Of a DNA stretch of 64,000 nt, positions 38,458 through 49,319 are shown in pieces. The stretch spans positions 419,852,957 through 419,916,956 of the forward strand of contig OZ017738.1 in the NCBI GenBank assembly GCA_963969285.1, written 5' to 3'. The DNA comes from Odontomyia ornata (lineage: Eukaryota > Arthropoda > Insecta > Diptera > Stratiomyidae). Both the position numbers and the translations under genes were made by a program. Position 1 is the stretch's first letter, and the number at the start of each line of letters is the position of its first letter. The notes below the pieces were generated by a model, which saw only the letters and a program-made list of their open reading frames with translations, ran no database searches and had not been told where the DNA came from.

Positions 38458-39383
38458 AACATATGGCCCACAGTATTTCAGTTCCAGTTTTTGAGATTGA
38501 CGGGCACTGCCGAATATTTTTCACGACGATCAAATCTCCTTCATTGTACGTGTACGGCCTCTTGTTTTTTGCGTGGAATCGTCGTTTCCATCGCTCTCTC
38601 TGAGCTGAAATCTTGTCGTATCTGTGTGAGTCGTAGTTGTGGCACGTCACTCATATCATTCAAGCAATGATGCGATTGGCGTAAATCCTGTGGTAGAGAA
38701 TCCCCTTGGGTATTGAGAGACCACTGTAAATTCAGTAGAAGATCATTCCATTTGTTTCAAACCGTTGTTGAACATTGCGAAAAAGAAAGTATGGACTGAT
38801 TTATCCGTTCAATCTGTCTATTGGCTCGAGGTGTCCGAACTGGTACTTTAATGTGTTGAATATTATATGGCTCGCAGAAGTTCGCAAATTCTTCGACGTA
38901 TAGGCGGTACCTCTACCTGTTATTATTCGAGTAGGCAAGCCGAAGTAGGACGTAATATCGCTCAGCATTGCCACGACAAGTTTAGTATTCGTTAACCTTA
39001 CCGCTCGGACCATAGTGAATTTGCTGAACGGATCTTATATTCCGATAACGTGAAGATTGCCTTGACGACTCTTGGGAAACGGTTCGAGATGATCGATATT
39101 AAATACTCTGAATCGAACTGGTTCGATTTGCTCACAAAACAAACCCCCTTCAATTTTTCCCGCAGCTATCTTGCTGTAGCAATATCCAGAACATGACGCA
39201 ATATATGACTTCACATATCGACGGACACGAGAAAACCAGAACAATTCTTTAATTCGCAGAATTGTTTCGCGATTCCAAAGTGCCCTACGTCATCGTGATA
39301 GCTCTTGACAATCCTCCACCGAAAAAATGTCCATCGTCGCCACGCATTAGTCGATCGTTTTTCAAGATATAATCTTGTTTAAG
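38458..39383 (-). pseudogene. gypsy C integrase with Asp-to-Gly at the second catalytic position
   Basis: The zinc domain reads DDVGHFGIAKQFCE near 39290 and RRYVKSYIASCSGY. The core follows with VFNIDHLEPFPKSRQGNLHV (first Asp present, 39120-39040). The frame 39013-38801 has YFGLPTRIITGRGTAYTSKN, where relatives have an acid in place of the Gly after IIT. The Glu block is shifted near 38800. The frame 38650-38399 then gives a post-core block with NEGDLIVVKN. Confidence 0.87.
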
Positions 39384-40229
39384 TTATGAAGATTGCTCCA
39401 AAATGCGTTTTCCCGAAAGCACCTCGACTTTTTCCTTCAATTGCGGGTTCTGTCGTTGCATTGTAACCAACCAATTGTCTTGGTCAATTTCAACAATCAA
39501 AATATTCTCTGCAACTGTGTTCGCCTCGTGTGGTTGCTCATTTGGTACACGGCTTAATGCGTCGACGTGTTGCATTCGGATTCCGGCTCGATGCACTACC
39601 TCGAAATCATATTCCTGCAGCTTAAGCCACCAGCGAACCACTCTGGCATTAAGCGGTTGCGTTAATTAAGTCTTAGTGATTGCACCACACTCGGTAATTA
39701 CTCGAAAGTGTCTACCTAATAGGTAAAATCGGCAACGCTCCAACGCCTCAACAACTGTGAGGACCTCCAACTCATGACTACTATATTTTCTCTCGCTGTT
39801 GGTGCAATGACGGCTGTAGTAGAACACTGGCCTTTGTTTTCCATGTCCACTTGATTGCATTAAAATTCCAGCTAAGCTCGCGGAGCTGGCATCGATATGC
39901 ACCTCATGATCCGCCCTTGGATCACAAAATGCTAGTACGGGCTCATTACATAGTAGAGCTTCCAACTCGTTGAATGCCGCCTCTGCAGTTTCGTTCCAAA
40001 AAAATGCCGGTTGATCTTTCGTTTTTCATAGCGTTGTCAACGGTCGAAATTCCAGAATATCCCTCAATAAATTTTCGGAAGAATCCAGTTAATCCCAGAA
40101 ATCGCCTTACTTCTGTGACATTCTCCGGCGGCGTAAAGTTTCTTATAGCATCGATCTTTTCACTTCCTGGTTTGATTCCATCACAGTTATTTAGATGTCC
40201 CAAAAATTTAATTTCGGTAGCGCCCAAAG
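39384..40229 (-). pseudogene. gypsy C RT end, RNase H
   Basis: IKFLGHLNNCDGIKPGSEKI and LGLTGFFRKFIEGYSGI (40227-39946) form the RT thumb and connection. RNase H (39965-39666) has EVHIDASSASLAGILMQS, RKYSSHELEVLTVVEALER and FRVITECGAI (Asp to Glu at the third acid). The chromatin-side spacer LQEYDFEVVHRAGIRMQHVD ends in the VDALSR box (39641-39384). Confidence 0.9.
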
Positions 40230-41197
40230 TGTAAGTCCTGCTTCTTTCAGAATATGATGCAGAAATGGTATCAAGGTAGACATGCCCTCGGCAATGTTGG
40301 TGCTCGCGATTATTACTTCATACATGTAGCTTATAATTTTTCACGATTACATTCGACGGATTAGCTCAAGGATCATTTCTTGAAAAAGCATAGGTGCATT
40401 GGTGAGTAACGAAAGCGGTGTATTGGCGCGATTCCTCCTCCAAAGGAATTTGCTAGTAGCCCGATAGAAGGTAAAGCGTCGTGAAATATTTATTTCCTGT
40501 GAGCTGCGATAACTGCTCTTCAACGATGGGCATCGGAAACGGTTTCTTTTTAGTTAGAGCATTAATAACGCTAAAGTCTACACAAAAAGCCGAACTTCAC
40601 CATTTTGTTTCTTCACCAAAACAATCGGTGAGGAATAAACAGAACTACTTTTACGGATTATATTGTTAGCAAGAAGTTCAGTTATATTCTCCTCAACCTT
40701 ATCTTGCTTTGCCTAAGGTATACGGTGAGGACGGGCATGAACTAGTTTGTCAGGGTTCAGTCTTATATTCATCGTTTTGGTTAAGCATCGACCCATCCCT
40801 GCCGAATTTTCAGCAAAACAATCTCGAAATTCAGCAACAACATTTTGAAATTCTTGGCTTTCGGCAGCAGTCAACTCAGTGACAGAATTAATGTTCGGCG
40901 TTTCTCGCGTTTCAGTTCGGCACTCTCTCGATTCTATCACCACTCTCTGAGAATCACTGTACAAAGCGTCTAATCTAAGGAGGAGACTATTAGGAATCAG
41001 GTGGCCCTCAACGACGTAAGGCTCGGTGTTTTCCATAAGGTCGTCAATCTTAAGCATCGCCTGCATCTTCGTTGTACAGTCGATGCTTCCACTTACATTA
41101 AATTATATGCTCGTGACTGACGAACTAGAGATTTGCTACTTTCTGGATCTATAAATGTATCAATTGGACCAGCATCAATCATCACGGTTTTTACGAT
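40230..41197 (-). pseudogene. gypsy C protease and first RT half
   Basis: Protease remnant with IDAGPIDTFIDPESSKSLV near 41170-41120 (family active site altered). The pre-RT frame 41066-40713 ends at PDKLVHARPHRIP, the RT entry. RT continues in mixed frames: SVYSSPIVLVKKQNGEVRLF, a first-core motif VDFSVINALTKKKPFPMP, YFTTLYLLSGY (motif A, Asp changed), then AFVTHQCTYAF. The motif C Y-x-DD box is not intact near 40330. Confidence 0.82.
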
Positions 41198-41548
41198 TCA
41201 CTCCGGCGTTGATTCGGTGGTCAGTAACTGATTAATATTTCCCCGTGATGATGTGGTGGTTCTCGATTCTCGATTTGGACATCCTTCTGTTTTATGCCCA
41301 ATTTTGTTACACGTCGAGCATCGATTTCGTCGCTGTGGTAATGGACACTTAACGGAGATATGCCCGGGTTTCCAGCAATTGTAGCACAATCGTTCTGAAG
41401 AATTCCTGCGAGCTGACTCAAGCATCGGTTTCGTCGACGAAGTTGTTAAACTCGGCTGAGAATTTTGCCGCGTCCGACTCTCAGTGGAAGATTCCGGTAA
41501 TAACATTACAGCTGACTTCCAGCTGTTGCCTTCTACTGCTTTAGACAA
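41198..41548 (-). pseudogene. gypsy C Gag C-terminus with two CCHC knuckles
   Basis: A serine-rich segment is followed by two perfect CCHC knuckles: CYNCWKPGHISVKC and CSTCNKIGHKTEGC (C-x2-C-x4-H-x4-C). They bind element RNA. The upstream capsid part is absent. The frame ends at 41198, just before protease readings. Confidence 0.9.
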
Positions 41549-41589
41549 CTCAACAGTTTATTCACAGTTGCAAAAATTCAAACACGCGA

Positions 41590-41800
41590 TTGCATTTTGT
41601 AAGTAGTCCAGACTTGTACCCCTGTGACGACTTTTGGTTCGCGCCCCTGAAGGAATCACTTGTTGGAAAACGATTCGAAAGTAATGAAGAAGTCGAGTAG
41701 CACGAGCGCAATTAGCTGACAGCTCGTCCTAAGATTTTTTATGAACTAGCTTCAAACGATGGCAAAAGTGTGCAGACAACGCAGGAGACTACATCGAGAA
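41590..41800 (+). pseudogene. mariner transposase C-terminal fragment
   Basis: The plus strand reads SPDLYPCDDFWFAPLKESLV followed by GKRFESNEEVE and a stop. This is the third-Asp motif (C-D in place of S-D) and the tail of a mariner transposase. Degraded C-terminal sequence runs to about 41800. No TIR is visible, and the left end joins gypsy C directly. Confidence 0.8.
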
Positions 41801-43644
41801 ATGTTAATGATATAGTATGTATAAAAAAAATTACCGTTTATATTTGATTTATCCTCATATGTAACAAACAGAGTGGAGAAAGGAGTACTCCTACTAGAAA
41901 GGCTTCGTAATCAATCTGTGGAACGTTCCCCCCCATCTTAGGAATCCATAAATAATATAACCATAAATAGTCTTTAAAATTGGATGGTTTTTCATCAGGT
42001 GCTTCAATAAAATCATGCGACCTTTTGCTTTCGCTTTTCTGATTTTCACTGGTACAACAGCTGCTCAAGGCCATTCATTAGATACATTATTGTTCACGAA
42101 AATTCCTTTGAAATCGTAGCAACAACATCAACAGGAGCATATAATTGGCGAAAAAGGGGTGATTTTTTATTGTAACCGTCTTAAATTTGAATGAATATAG
42201 CTTGGATAAATATAAATTGACATTTCTAGAACTTTGCAAGGTATAAAGAATGAATTGTTTGTGTATGTAATCGAACTTTCAAAATAAGGATTTCTGCTAG
42301 TGGTCTTATTTTTGATCGATTGTGTACATCCATTCTAAAAGTTTTGTATAAATTCTACCAAACTGTTCTGTCTGATACGATGGAAAGGGCATTATTTTCA
42401 TATCCGCTGCTATTGTTGGCTTTCTACCAGGAGATGGTTTTGTAACTTCGTTAAACATTATTCGATTCCCTTGAAACTTGCAGGATATAACAACCCTATA
42501 GAATGCTCATTTTTATTGAATTTAAGGGTTTATATGCGCCTTCATTTAGAAAAATAGAATATTGGCAAATCATACTATTGTTGAAAAATTTGTGGGCCTA
42601 GTGCACATTTTTTTAGATTTTTCGTTCCAATAATGTCTAACCGCAAGGGTATCCAATTTTTTCGTGTTCTTTTGCTTCCCCTGCACACCTTAAATCAATA
42701 ATGCAATTTCGGCAATTCTTTATATTAATAGATCTAATTAAACCGGTTCATATATGCTACTATCTTCTTCTTGTCATATTATGTAACTATTTTTCACAAA
42801 ATTTTGTAGCTTTAGCTTCTACAGTTTTTGACAAAATCTGTTGTAGTCTATGTACTGACAGGCATTAGAACAAACAGACGGACAGGAACCGATTTTAATA
42901 GGGCATTGTTAAAAAAAATTATTCACCATCATTTATGATTTGCTATAAGCCACCGAAATAAGCCTTTTCTTCTTCGCAAACGTTAGTTCCCGACCAATCA
43001 GAAACCCTAGCCGTTCCTCTAACTTCGGCGTTGACAGATTCGCCAAATGTTCATTTCAACGTTGAAAGTGCGCGCGTATCTCCATCGACGGTAACCGAAG
43101 CTAATCAATCAGGTATGCATTCGTTAAAAGCCTCCAGGAGCCAAACATCAACTACTCGTCCTCACATACCTCAGCTTTCAATTAATCTCCCCTTGGAACA
43201 TGGCCAACAGGTTGAAAGCATATTGCAGCCTGTATTCATCCGTGTAATCAAGTAACATTGGACAGTTCGCTACTAACAGCAGAGCATATGGACCATCTCT
43301 CTTTAGACGCAGTGAAATCTTGTCCAACTATTTAATCTTCAAATATATATCTTTTTCTCTCGTTGAGAGTTGTGGCTCCTCCTCTTCAAATTTTAGTATC
43401 ACGTCTTGCGGTCAATACGACCACAAATTATAAATTATGTATATGTATCTAAATCAGGCTTCTCTTAGCAGCTTTTGAGTTATAAGAAACTAACTTGTGA
43501 TAATCAACCAAACCGTATTGTCGCATAATTAAAAGTAGCGCTATCAACTGAGAGAAAAATTTTGCTGAACTCGGACCGGTAGCCTATGGGTATCTTGGTG
43601 AACCGCTTTGAATGTTCTCGGCAGAAAAAAATTAATATGTACGA
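41801..43644. other. No recognisable gene
   Basis: AT-rich, about 1.8 kb. A Ser/Thr/Pro-rich open stretch (about 42955-43255, with PNVHFNVESARVSPSTVTEA) could be the ORF1 or N-terminal region of the CR1-like LINE that follows, but has no diagnostic motif. The rest looks non-coding. Confidence 0.45.
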
Positions 43645-44252
43645 GTATAATAATAAGTTAAACCTCTATTATCAAAACTTTGGAGGCACTATAACTTAGC
43701 TGGACTCTCTCGAACTTGCATCTACTCTTTCTAATGACGATATTATATGTTCAATCGAAACCTGACCCACTGATTAGATATCGGATAATGAAATCTCCCC
43801 TCCGCATATGATATTCAGGAGTGATCGGCATCGGCCTGGCAGCACTGTGCCGTTTGCGGTTTTTTCGTCCCCTCGCCTCCAGTTGAGGATGTGGTGGTAC
43901 CAGTCTCCATACACAACTTGTCCCTATACGTCTTCTGTGTTAACGGCCCTTGCAGCTCATCTTTTTCAATGATTTATCCAATTTTATAATCAACACTAAA
44001 TCGCCGGCTCAGTTTCTAATCCGTGGAGATTTCAGGTTACCTTGCGTCATTTGGGACACTGAAATTAACTCCATTGACTCCTCAAATACCCTTTCTATCG
44101 CCTTATATTCATTTTTATCCCTCTGCAGCCTAACTCAACTGAACCATGTAATGAACCGTTCATACCACATTCTCAACCTTATTATCTCCAACAAACCTAA
44201 GCTGGTAGATCCTCTGCTTTCTGCTGAGGCTCTTTACACCATCCACACTTAG
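43645..44252 (+). pseudogene. CR1-like LINE endonuclease fragment
   Basis: The plus strand reads NLYYQNFGGTIT, then ASTLSNDDIICSIET (the ET catalytic box), ISDNEISPPHMIFRSDRHRP, then after a frameshift FLIRGDFRLPCVIWDTEINS (the GDFNLP box, Asn to Arg). SYHILNLIISNKPKLVDPLL closes it. The pattern YYQN...ETW...FRSDR...GDFNLP...LDLI is that of CR1-type endonucleases. It ends exactly where gypsy D integrase readings begin, so one truncated the other. Confidence 0.75.
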
Positions 44253-44433
44253 AGGTACGGCAATGTCCACGTTCGAGACATTGTCTGATTATGTCGTACT
44301 GCATGGTCCTTGGTACCATCAATAATGATTTTCCATCCAGCTCGCGATATAAAATATCAGCCTGTAATGCCAATCTGTATTCTTGCTCGTATTGTCATGA
44401 ATACCTTGGAATATTTTCAGTAATTGATCGTCA
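44253..44433 (-). pseudogene. gypsy D integrase, N-terminal stub
   Basis: ILYRELDGKSLLMVPRTMQY then IIRQCLERGHCRTSK forms the start of the integrase zinc domain (second His present, first replaced). The sequence is cut right after it at about 44253 by the CR1-like fragment, so the DDE core is absent. Confidence 0.8.
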
Positions 44434-45196
44434 TTATGTTTCTCCCTTTTGATTTGCGATGATCACTCTATCAGACGATGAAGCATACAAATCATTGGGT
44501 ATATGCTTAAAGCGTCGGCATGTTGCATGAATGAACCTGGACGATGCTCCACAGCATATGTAAATCCTTCCATTAGCATCGCCCAACGTGAAACGCGAAG
44601 ACTGGCATCTTTTTTGGACATCGTTCGAGCGAAAGCCTAAAAGTCCGTCACAATTTTGAATGGAGTTGAATGGAGAAACGCGGAACTTTTTAAGCGCTTG
44701 AACAATTGCTGATATTTCTAGTTCGAAGCTTGTGTAACGCGATTGAGTGGGTGCCGTCTTCCAGCTGGCATACTGGATAGGATGCATCATTCCATCTTCT
44801 AAATACTTCTGCAACAAAATCACACCTGGGCCGTCTTTGGATGCGTCTGTATGTAACTCTCTTACAGCGCCAGTACAATATCGTTTTAAAACTGGGCTCT
44901 GCGTCAATGCTGTTTTTAGCTCCTCAAAAGGTTTCTCCTGGTGTGCACCAAATTCAAATTTGACCCCGTCTTTCAACAAGTTAATTAAAGGTCGTGCTAT
45001 AATTGCATAGTTCGGAACGAATTTACAGAATGCTCCGGTCAATCCTGACCGTCTTAGGCACTGGAAAAGCAGGAACTGCCTTCGTCTTTTTCGATTATGG
45101 TTTAATGGTTCCATTCTCTATGGTGTACCCAAAATATTCCACACGTCTGGCCAAAAATTGACATTCACTTCAATTAAAAATCATCCTATACTCACT
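44434..45196 (-). pseudogene. gypsy D RNase H
   Basis: Connection region GLTGAFCKFVPNYAIIARPL then FEELKTALTQSPVLKRYC. RNase H with RELHTDASKDGPGVILLQK, RYTSFELEISAIVQALKKFR, and a degraded third-acid region. In another frame GFTYAVEHRPGSFMQHADAL (about 44560-44500) closes the domain with the DALS box. Confidence 0.88.
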
Positions 45197-46076
45197 CTAA
45201 ATATGCAAAACTCGCTTTAACTTCCCTAAGCTTTCATCTTCGCTGCATGCTGGAATGATTATGTCGTCTAAGTACGTTAGAATTACTCTTTCAGCTATCA
45301 GCTCCCTATAAACGGCCTTAACATGTCTTTGGAAAACAGCAGGTGAATTACTTAGTCCAAAGGGTACGCGGTTAAACATAAAATGACAGTCTGATGTCAC
45401 AAACGCTGTGTACTTAACACTTTCTTTCTCTACGGGGACGTGGAAAAATGCATTCTTCAAATCGAAGTTAGTGAATATCTTTGAATTATGCAGCAGATCA
45501 AGCTGTTCATCCATCAATGGTAATGGGAACGGATCACAAATTATCTTCTTATTTAGAAGCCTTTAATCGACACACAAGCTGGTAGTTCCGTCTTTCTGTT
45601 TCGCTAAAACTATTGAAGAAGCGTATGGTGATAGACTATATCGAACAATACCTTGTTTCATCCACTCGTATACGGTATTATTGACAATATTTCTCTGCTC
45701 AGCTGTCAGCCTTCGAGGATTTTGGTGTACCGGTGTTTCGTCGCTGAGCACGATTAGCATCTCGACTCCTGTATCTTTCGTTCTAATGGGCGCATATGTT
45801 TCGATAAGATGCTTCATTTTCGATTTTATCCCAGAATCTCGAATGTCCTGTAGATTGATTTTGGTCTCAGGATTGGTATTGATGCTTAAAGCTGTCTTCA
45901 AATAGCTGGAAAATTCGCAGTTTCCGTCTGTTTTGCCATCATCTTCTTGATTGTTTTTCTCTTCTTGTCTCATCGTGCCGTCCATATTTGCACATGATTG
46001 TGGTTTCTCATCACGAATAGGCTTCAGGTTTGCGTTGCGTTTATTAAAAACTATTTTCATGAAGTCAGATAATTCG
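45197..46076 (-). pseudogene. gypsy D reverse transcriptase
   Basis: A charged linker leads to NPRRLTAEQRNIVNNTVYEW and IVRYSLSPYASSIVLAKQKD (RT entry). The frame then stops at 45563. RT continues in 45517-45197: IFTNFDLKNAFFHVPVEKES (motif A, FD-L present), FNRVPFGLSNSPAVFQRHV (motif B) and ILTYLDDIIIPA (motif C, YLDD). The catalytic motifs look intact, but the frame is broken between motif 1 and motif A. Confidence 0.92.
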
Positions 46077-46499
46077 CTACCAAGCAAAAGCAACATGTGC
46101 TGTCAGTTTTAGTTTAATATCGTCTATTAGCACATTGGTAGTAAAATTTCCAAGGGTTTTCTGACCGCTAGAACCGATACTGCCAAAAGCAACGAACGTT
46201 TTCTTCAACTTCGGTACATTTAGCTTCTTATAAACACTCAATTTGGTCAAATGAAGATCACTACCAGGATTTATTACGGCCCGAATCGTCTTATTGAGAA
46301 TTTTAACCGATTTATAGGTTTTCATGTCCTCTAACCTCAAAGCGTCACATCTTAATTTTGATGTAGTCACACGCGCAGGCGGACACTTTTTCGCAACATG
46401 GCAAAAATTATCACATGATAAACACTTTGCACCTTTCATTTTATCAGGACTGTCTTTCCCTAAATGTTCGCGATTTGCCGCCCGTAAATTTATTTTCAT
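46077..46499 (-). pseudogene. gypsy D zinc knuckle and protease
   Basis: CCHC knuckle CLSCDNFCHVAKKC, then protease with KTIRAVINPGSDLHLTKLSV. The active-site Asp position carries Asn and the next residue is Pro, so the D-T/S-G triplet is lost. FGSIGSSGQKTLGNF is the protease flap-side block. The frame ends just before the long pre-RT segment. Confidence 0.83.
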
Positions 46500-47297
46500 T
46501 CGTGGAATACTTTGATTTCAAGCGCGTCGTACAATATGGTTTTATTATGTCCATCATTTTGTACACCGTCAATTATATATTGGATTTTGGCTTCGAGTTC
46601 AATGTTTGCATGATTGGCGATCTCCAATACGCGATAAATGTATTCATGATAACTTTCGGTCGATATTTTTTTAATATTACTCAACCTATCGGTGAATGTC
46701 CTTACTACTGACATTTCCGAACTCGGTACATAATGATTTACAAAGTTCATTCCAAGATTTCGCGTTACACTCAAAACTGACGAATAATTCAGCAGAACCC
46801 CGCAATAATTTTTTTGCATATACCATCTTTAGGATATCATTCCAGCCGCATATTTCTGCTGTCTCCTCAAAATTCCGTGTCCACCATTTGACTTTTTGAT
46901 TTGTATCGCCGCTAAATGTCCCGAGCGAATCTTCGACATCACGAAAGGATAATATTGCACGATCATGTGATATCGAACTACGTACAGAATGTATGTCTTC
47001 GCCCGCTTATTCATCTCCTTCTAAGGCGTCGTCATCATCCTCCTATTCGATCGTTACGGCTGCTCTTAATAGTTCGCGTAAAACCTCTTTTTTGCCCCTA
47101 GTTGGTAACTCTAAATCCCTCAAGCGTTTTCGCAGTTCCATCACCGTTAATGAATTTAAATCATCTGTTGTGGGCTGCATTGCGCTTCTAAGCCACTCAC
47201 GCAGAGCTGATTAACTACCGTTGATGGGTAAGTTTTGCTCGTCTAGCGCGGACTTTACATCAGTTTCTGACATCCTGTCAACGTTTACCTTCGCCAT
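46500..47297 (-). pseudogene. gypsy D Gag with SAP-like N-terminus
   Basis: The ATG at 47297 starts MAKVNVDRMSETDVKSALDE. A stop follows at codon 29, and then (same frame) SLTVMELRKRLRDLELPTRG with KKEVLRELLRAA. This second part has the helix-extended-helix pattern of a SAP motif (LKVxELKxxLxxxGLPTxGxKxxLxxRL), a DNA-binding module. The capsid region follows in 46819-46500 (SVVRTFTDRLSNIKKISTES, then HEYIYRVLEIANHANI). Frameshifts near 46900 and 46700. Confidence 0.75.
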
Positions 47298-47639
47298 GAC
47301 CAAAAATTGTTTAGCGATTTCTCGAATTCACAGAGACAAATGTCCTTCAAATACACTTCAACACAATCTCGTCAATGAACAAATATGAAAAGCTTCCTTG
47401 CCGTAGACTTTAACAATAATTCACCTAATGCTGGTCGTTCACGGAACAAATGTCGCGACGAAAATGATCTCCGTTATAAATTGTTCACCGGCGCTCGAAT
47501 AAAACTTCAAACGCAAAAAGCATCAAGTCTGTCTGTTCCTTGGAACGTATGGCTGCCTCCAGAATACGATTTAACACCCAAAAAAGGTACGAGGGTCGTC
47601 CCAAAAGTACCCGCCCTGACTTATGAATACAGGTAGTTT

Positions 47640-48860
47640 TAAAAAAACAATTACTGCAATTGACAATACTAGCTGAGTTTAAGCGAGGTGGTACGAGCTA
47701 CCAAGATAAACACTGCAGTGGTCGACCACGTCAGAAAATGTGAAGAAAATCCACAAAATGGTATTGGATGACCGTCGACTAAGGGTTCGGCCACATTGCG
47801 ATTTTCCTGTCGTAACCAGCGATTTTTAGACGCAAATACGAACGCACTGCGACAAGATTTGCAAAGGAACTTCAGGCATGCGCAGAACTAATATGCCCAT
47901 TTGAAGGTATGTCTTTGCCAGGAACACATGCGCTAACTCATATGTGCGCTATGCAAGAAACTTCCGTGTCCAAATGATGTGCGCCTGCGCGAGTATCACA
48001 AAAACTACCTACTAAACTGGTTTTAGGAAAAATCGCAAATTCCTACGACTGCCGACCTGAACAAAATTGTCGAAAATCGCAGTGTGCGGGCTTCCATTTA
48101 ACCATGTGTAACTTGCGACAGAACTTCGACTATATAGTCGTAGTCTGATGCATCCCTAAAAGTGCGCGAGATAGCAGACACGACAGGCATTTCAAAAAGT
48201 GCTGTGCATCGCATTTTGACCGAAAATTTGGACATGAGAAAGCTGTGCGCAAGATGGGTGTGGCGTTTGCTCACAACGGAGCACAAACAGCAATATGAGG
48301 ATATTTCCATTAAGTGTTTGACAATGTTTCTCAGCAATAAAGCCGAGTTTTTGCGTCGATTCATAACCATGGACGAAACTTGGGTCCATTATTTTACACC
48401 TGAGACCAAGGAGCAGTCAAAGCAGTGGACTGAAAAGGGAGAACTGGCTTCAAAGAAAGCAGACAGTTCAGCCAGCTGGCAAGATCATGGCATCCGTTTT
48501 CTGGGATGCGCGCGGAATAATATTTATTGATTATCTCGAAAAAGGACAAACAATCAACGGCGCATATTATGCAGCAATTGAGTGATGAAATCAAGAAAAA
48601 CCGCCTCATCTGACGAAAAAGAAAGTGTTGTTTCATCACGACAACGCACCATTCCACACGTGCGTCATTGCGATGGCTAAAATCAATGAGTTGAAGCTCG
48701 AATTGCTTCCTCACGTACCCTATTCGCCCTCGGATTATTTTCTTTTTCCGAATTTGAAAAAATGGCTTGGCGGCAAAAGAATTTGCCAACAATGAAGAGG
48801 TAGAGTCTACGGTTAATAGCTATTTTGAGCAGCTTGCTGGGAAAAGTGCATCGAGCTGAA
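47640..48860 (+). pseudogene. mariner copy 2 transposase, broken and interrupted
   Basis: N-terminal helix-turn-helix readings (AEFKRGGTSYQDKHCSGRPR near 47680-47735, then HKMVLDDRRL near 47760-47785) stop at the insert. The frame resumes at 48162 with REIADTTGISKSAVHRILTE. Catalytic region: ITMDETWVHYFTPETKEQSK (first Asp), after a frame change FHHDNAPFHTCV (second Asp), then PYSPSDYFLFPNLKKWLGGK (third motif with four residues lost before the Asp). The tail reaches about 48860. A SETMAR-like mariner subtype by wording. Confidence 0.9.
47788..48160. mobile_element. MITE-like insert inside mariner copy 2
   Basis: It splits the transposase reading exactly between DDRRL and VREIAD-type codons. 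The possible duplicated target is CTAAGG on the left and CTAAAA on the right. Near the left end is CCACATTGCGATTTTCCTGTCG and, about 60 bases inside the right end in reverse complement, CGCACACTGCGATTTTCGAC, i.e. imperfect inverted repeats. It has no coding capacity. A small non-autonomous (possibly hAT-like) element is the simplest reading. Confidence 0.6.
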
Positions 48861-49106
48861 AGGAGAATATGTTGAAAAATAAAAAAAACATTTTCGCAAT
48901 TTTTTTACTGTTTTCTTTGTTGGGTCGGGTACTTTTGGGACCGTATGTATCATATGTCTTTGAAACGTATGGCCGTCTGCTGAACACTATTCAACACTTA
49001 TACGGACACTCAAGACCGTCTTTCCTTGAAACGCACGACCGTCAATGTAATTCATATCAACATAAATTCTTAATCTTCTTGTTCGTTATATTCGATTTTC
49101 TCGATG

Positions 49107-49124
49107 ATCCCAGTTGAGCCCCCA
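49107..49124 (-). promoter_or_regulatory. Primer-binding site of gypsy D, tRNA-Pro-like
   Basis: The minus strand reads TGGGGGCTCAACTGGGAT two bases after the LTR CA end. The first nine bases equal those of the tRNA-Pro primer site known in gammaretroviruses; the identity of the insect tRNA is inference. Confidence 0.6.
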
Positions 49125-49126
49125 TT

Positions 49127-49319
49127 TGTAGGGATCGGATTTAGTGTAAATTCAAAACGTAGGCTTTTAAATGAAAATCAAAATCATTTATTCGCGCCAA
49201 GAAGACAAAACCTCTCTCTTACATGTCAAAAACTCAACTCCCTACATCTCTCAATCTCTCATCTTTTAAACGGATAAAAATTCAAAAATAGGAAAAGTTC
49301 ATTCAATGATCGTTCCTAT

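Larger units (their letters stand above)
38096..41548 (-). mobile_element. gypsy-type LTR retrotransposon (C), 5'-truncated
   Basis: On the minus strand: Gag zinc knuckles (41430-41250), protease (about 41200-41100), RT (41000-40000), RNase H (39965-39384), integrase (39300-38500) and post-integrase region (38650-38227). A probable 3' LTR follows to 38096. To the right of the gag piece a mariner fragment begins, so the 5' LTR and most of Gag are missing. This group has a VDALSRVPN box after RNase H. Multiple frame breaks. Confidence 0.88.
47591..48943 (+). mobile_element. mariner (copy 2) nested in gypsy D leader
   Basis: Inverted terminal repeats: left from 47591 (CGAGGGTCGTCCCAAAAGTA...), right ending at 48943 (reverse complement ...CGGTCCCAAAAGTACCCG...). 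TA lies on both sides (47589-47590 and 48944-48945), as expected for mariner. About 1.35 kb including a ~370-bp secondary insert. The flanks on both sides fit gypsy D leader by position. Confidence 0.9.

Noticed and set aside
42955..43255. Ser/Thr/Pro-rich open frame as a host gene exon
   Set aside because: Better explained as the N-terminal part of the adjacent CR1-like LINE, but no diagnostic motif, so not annotated as a gene.
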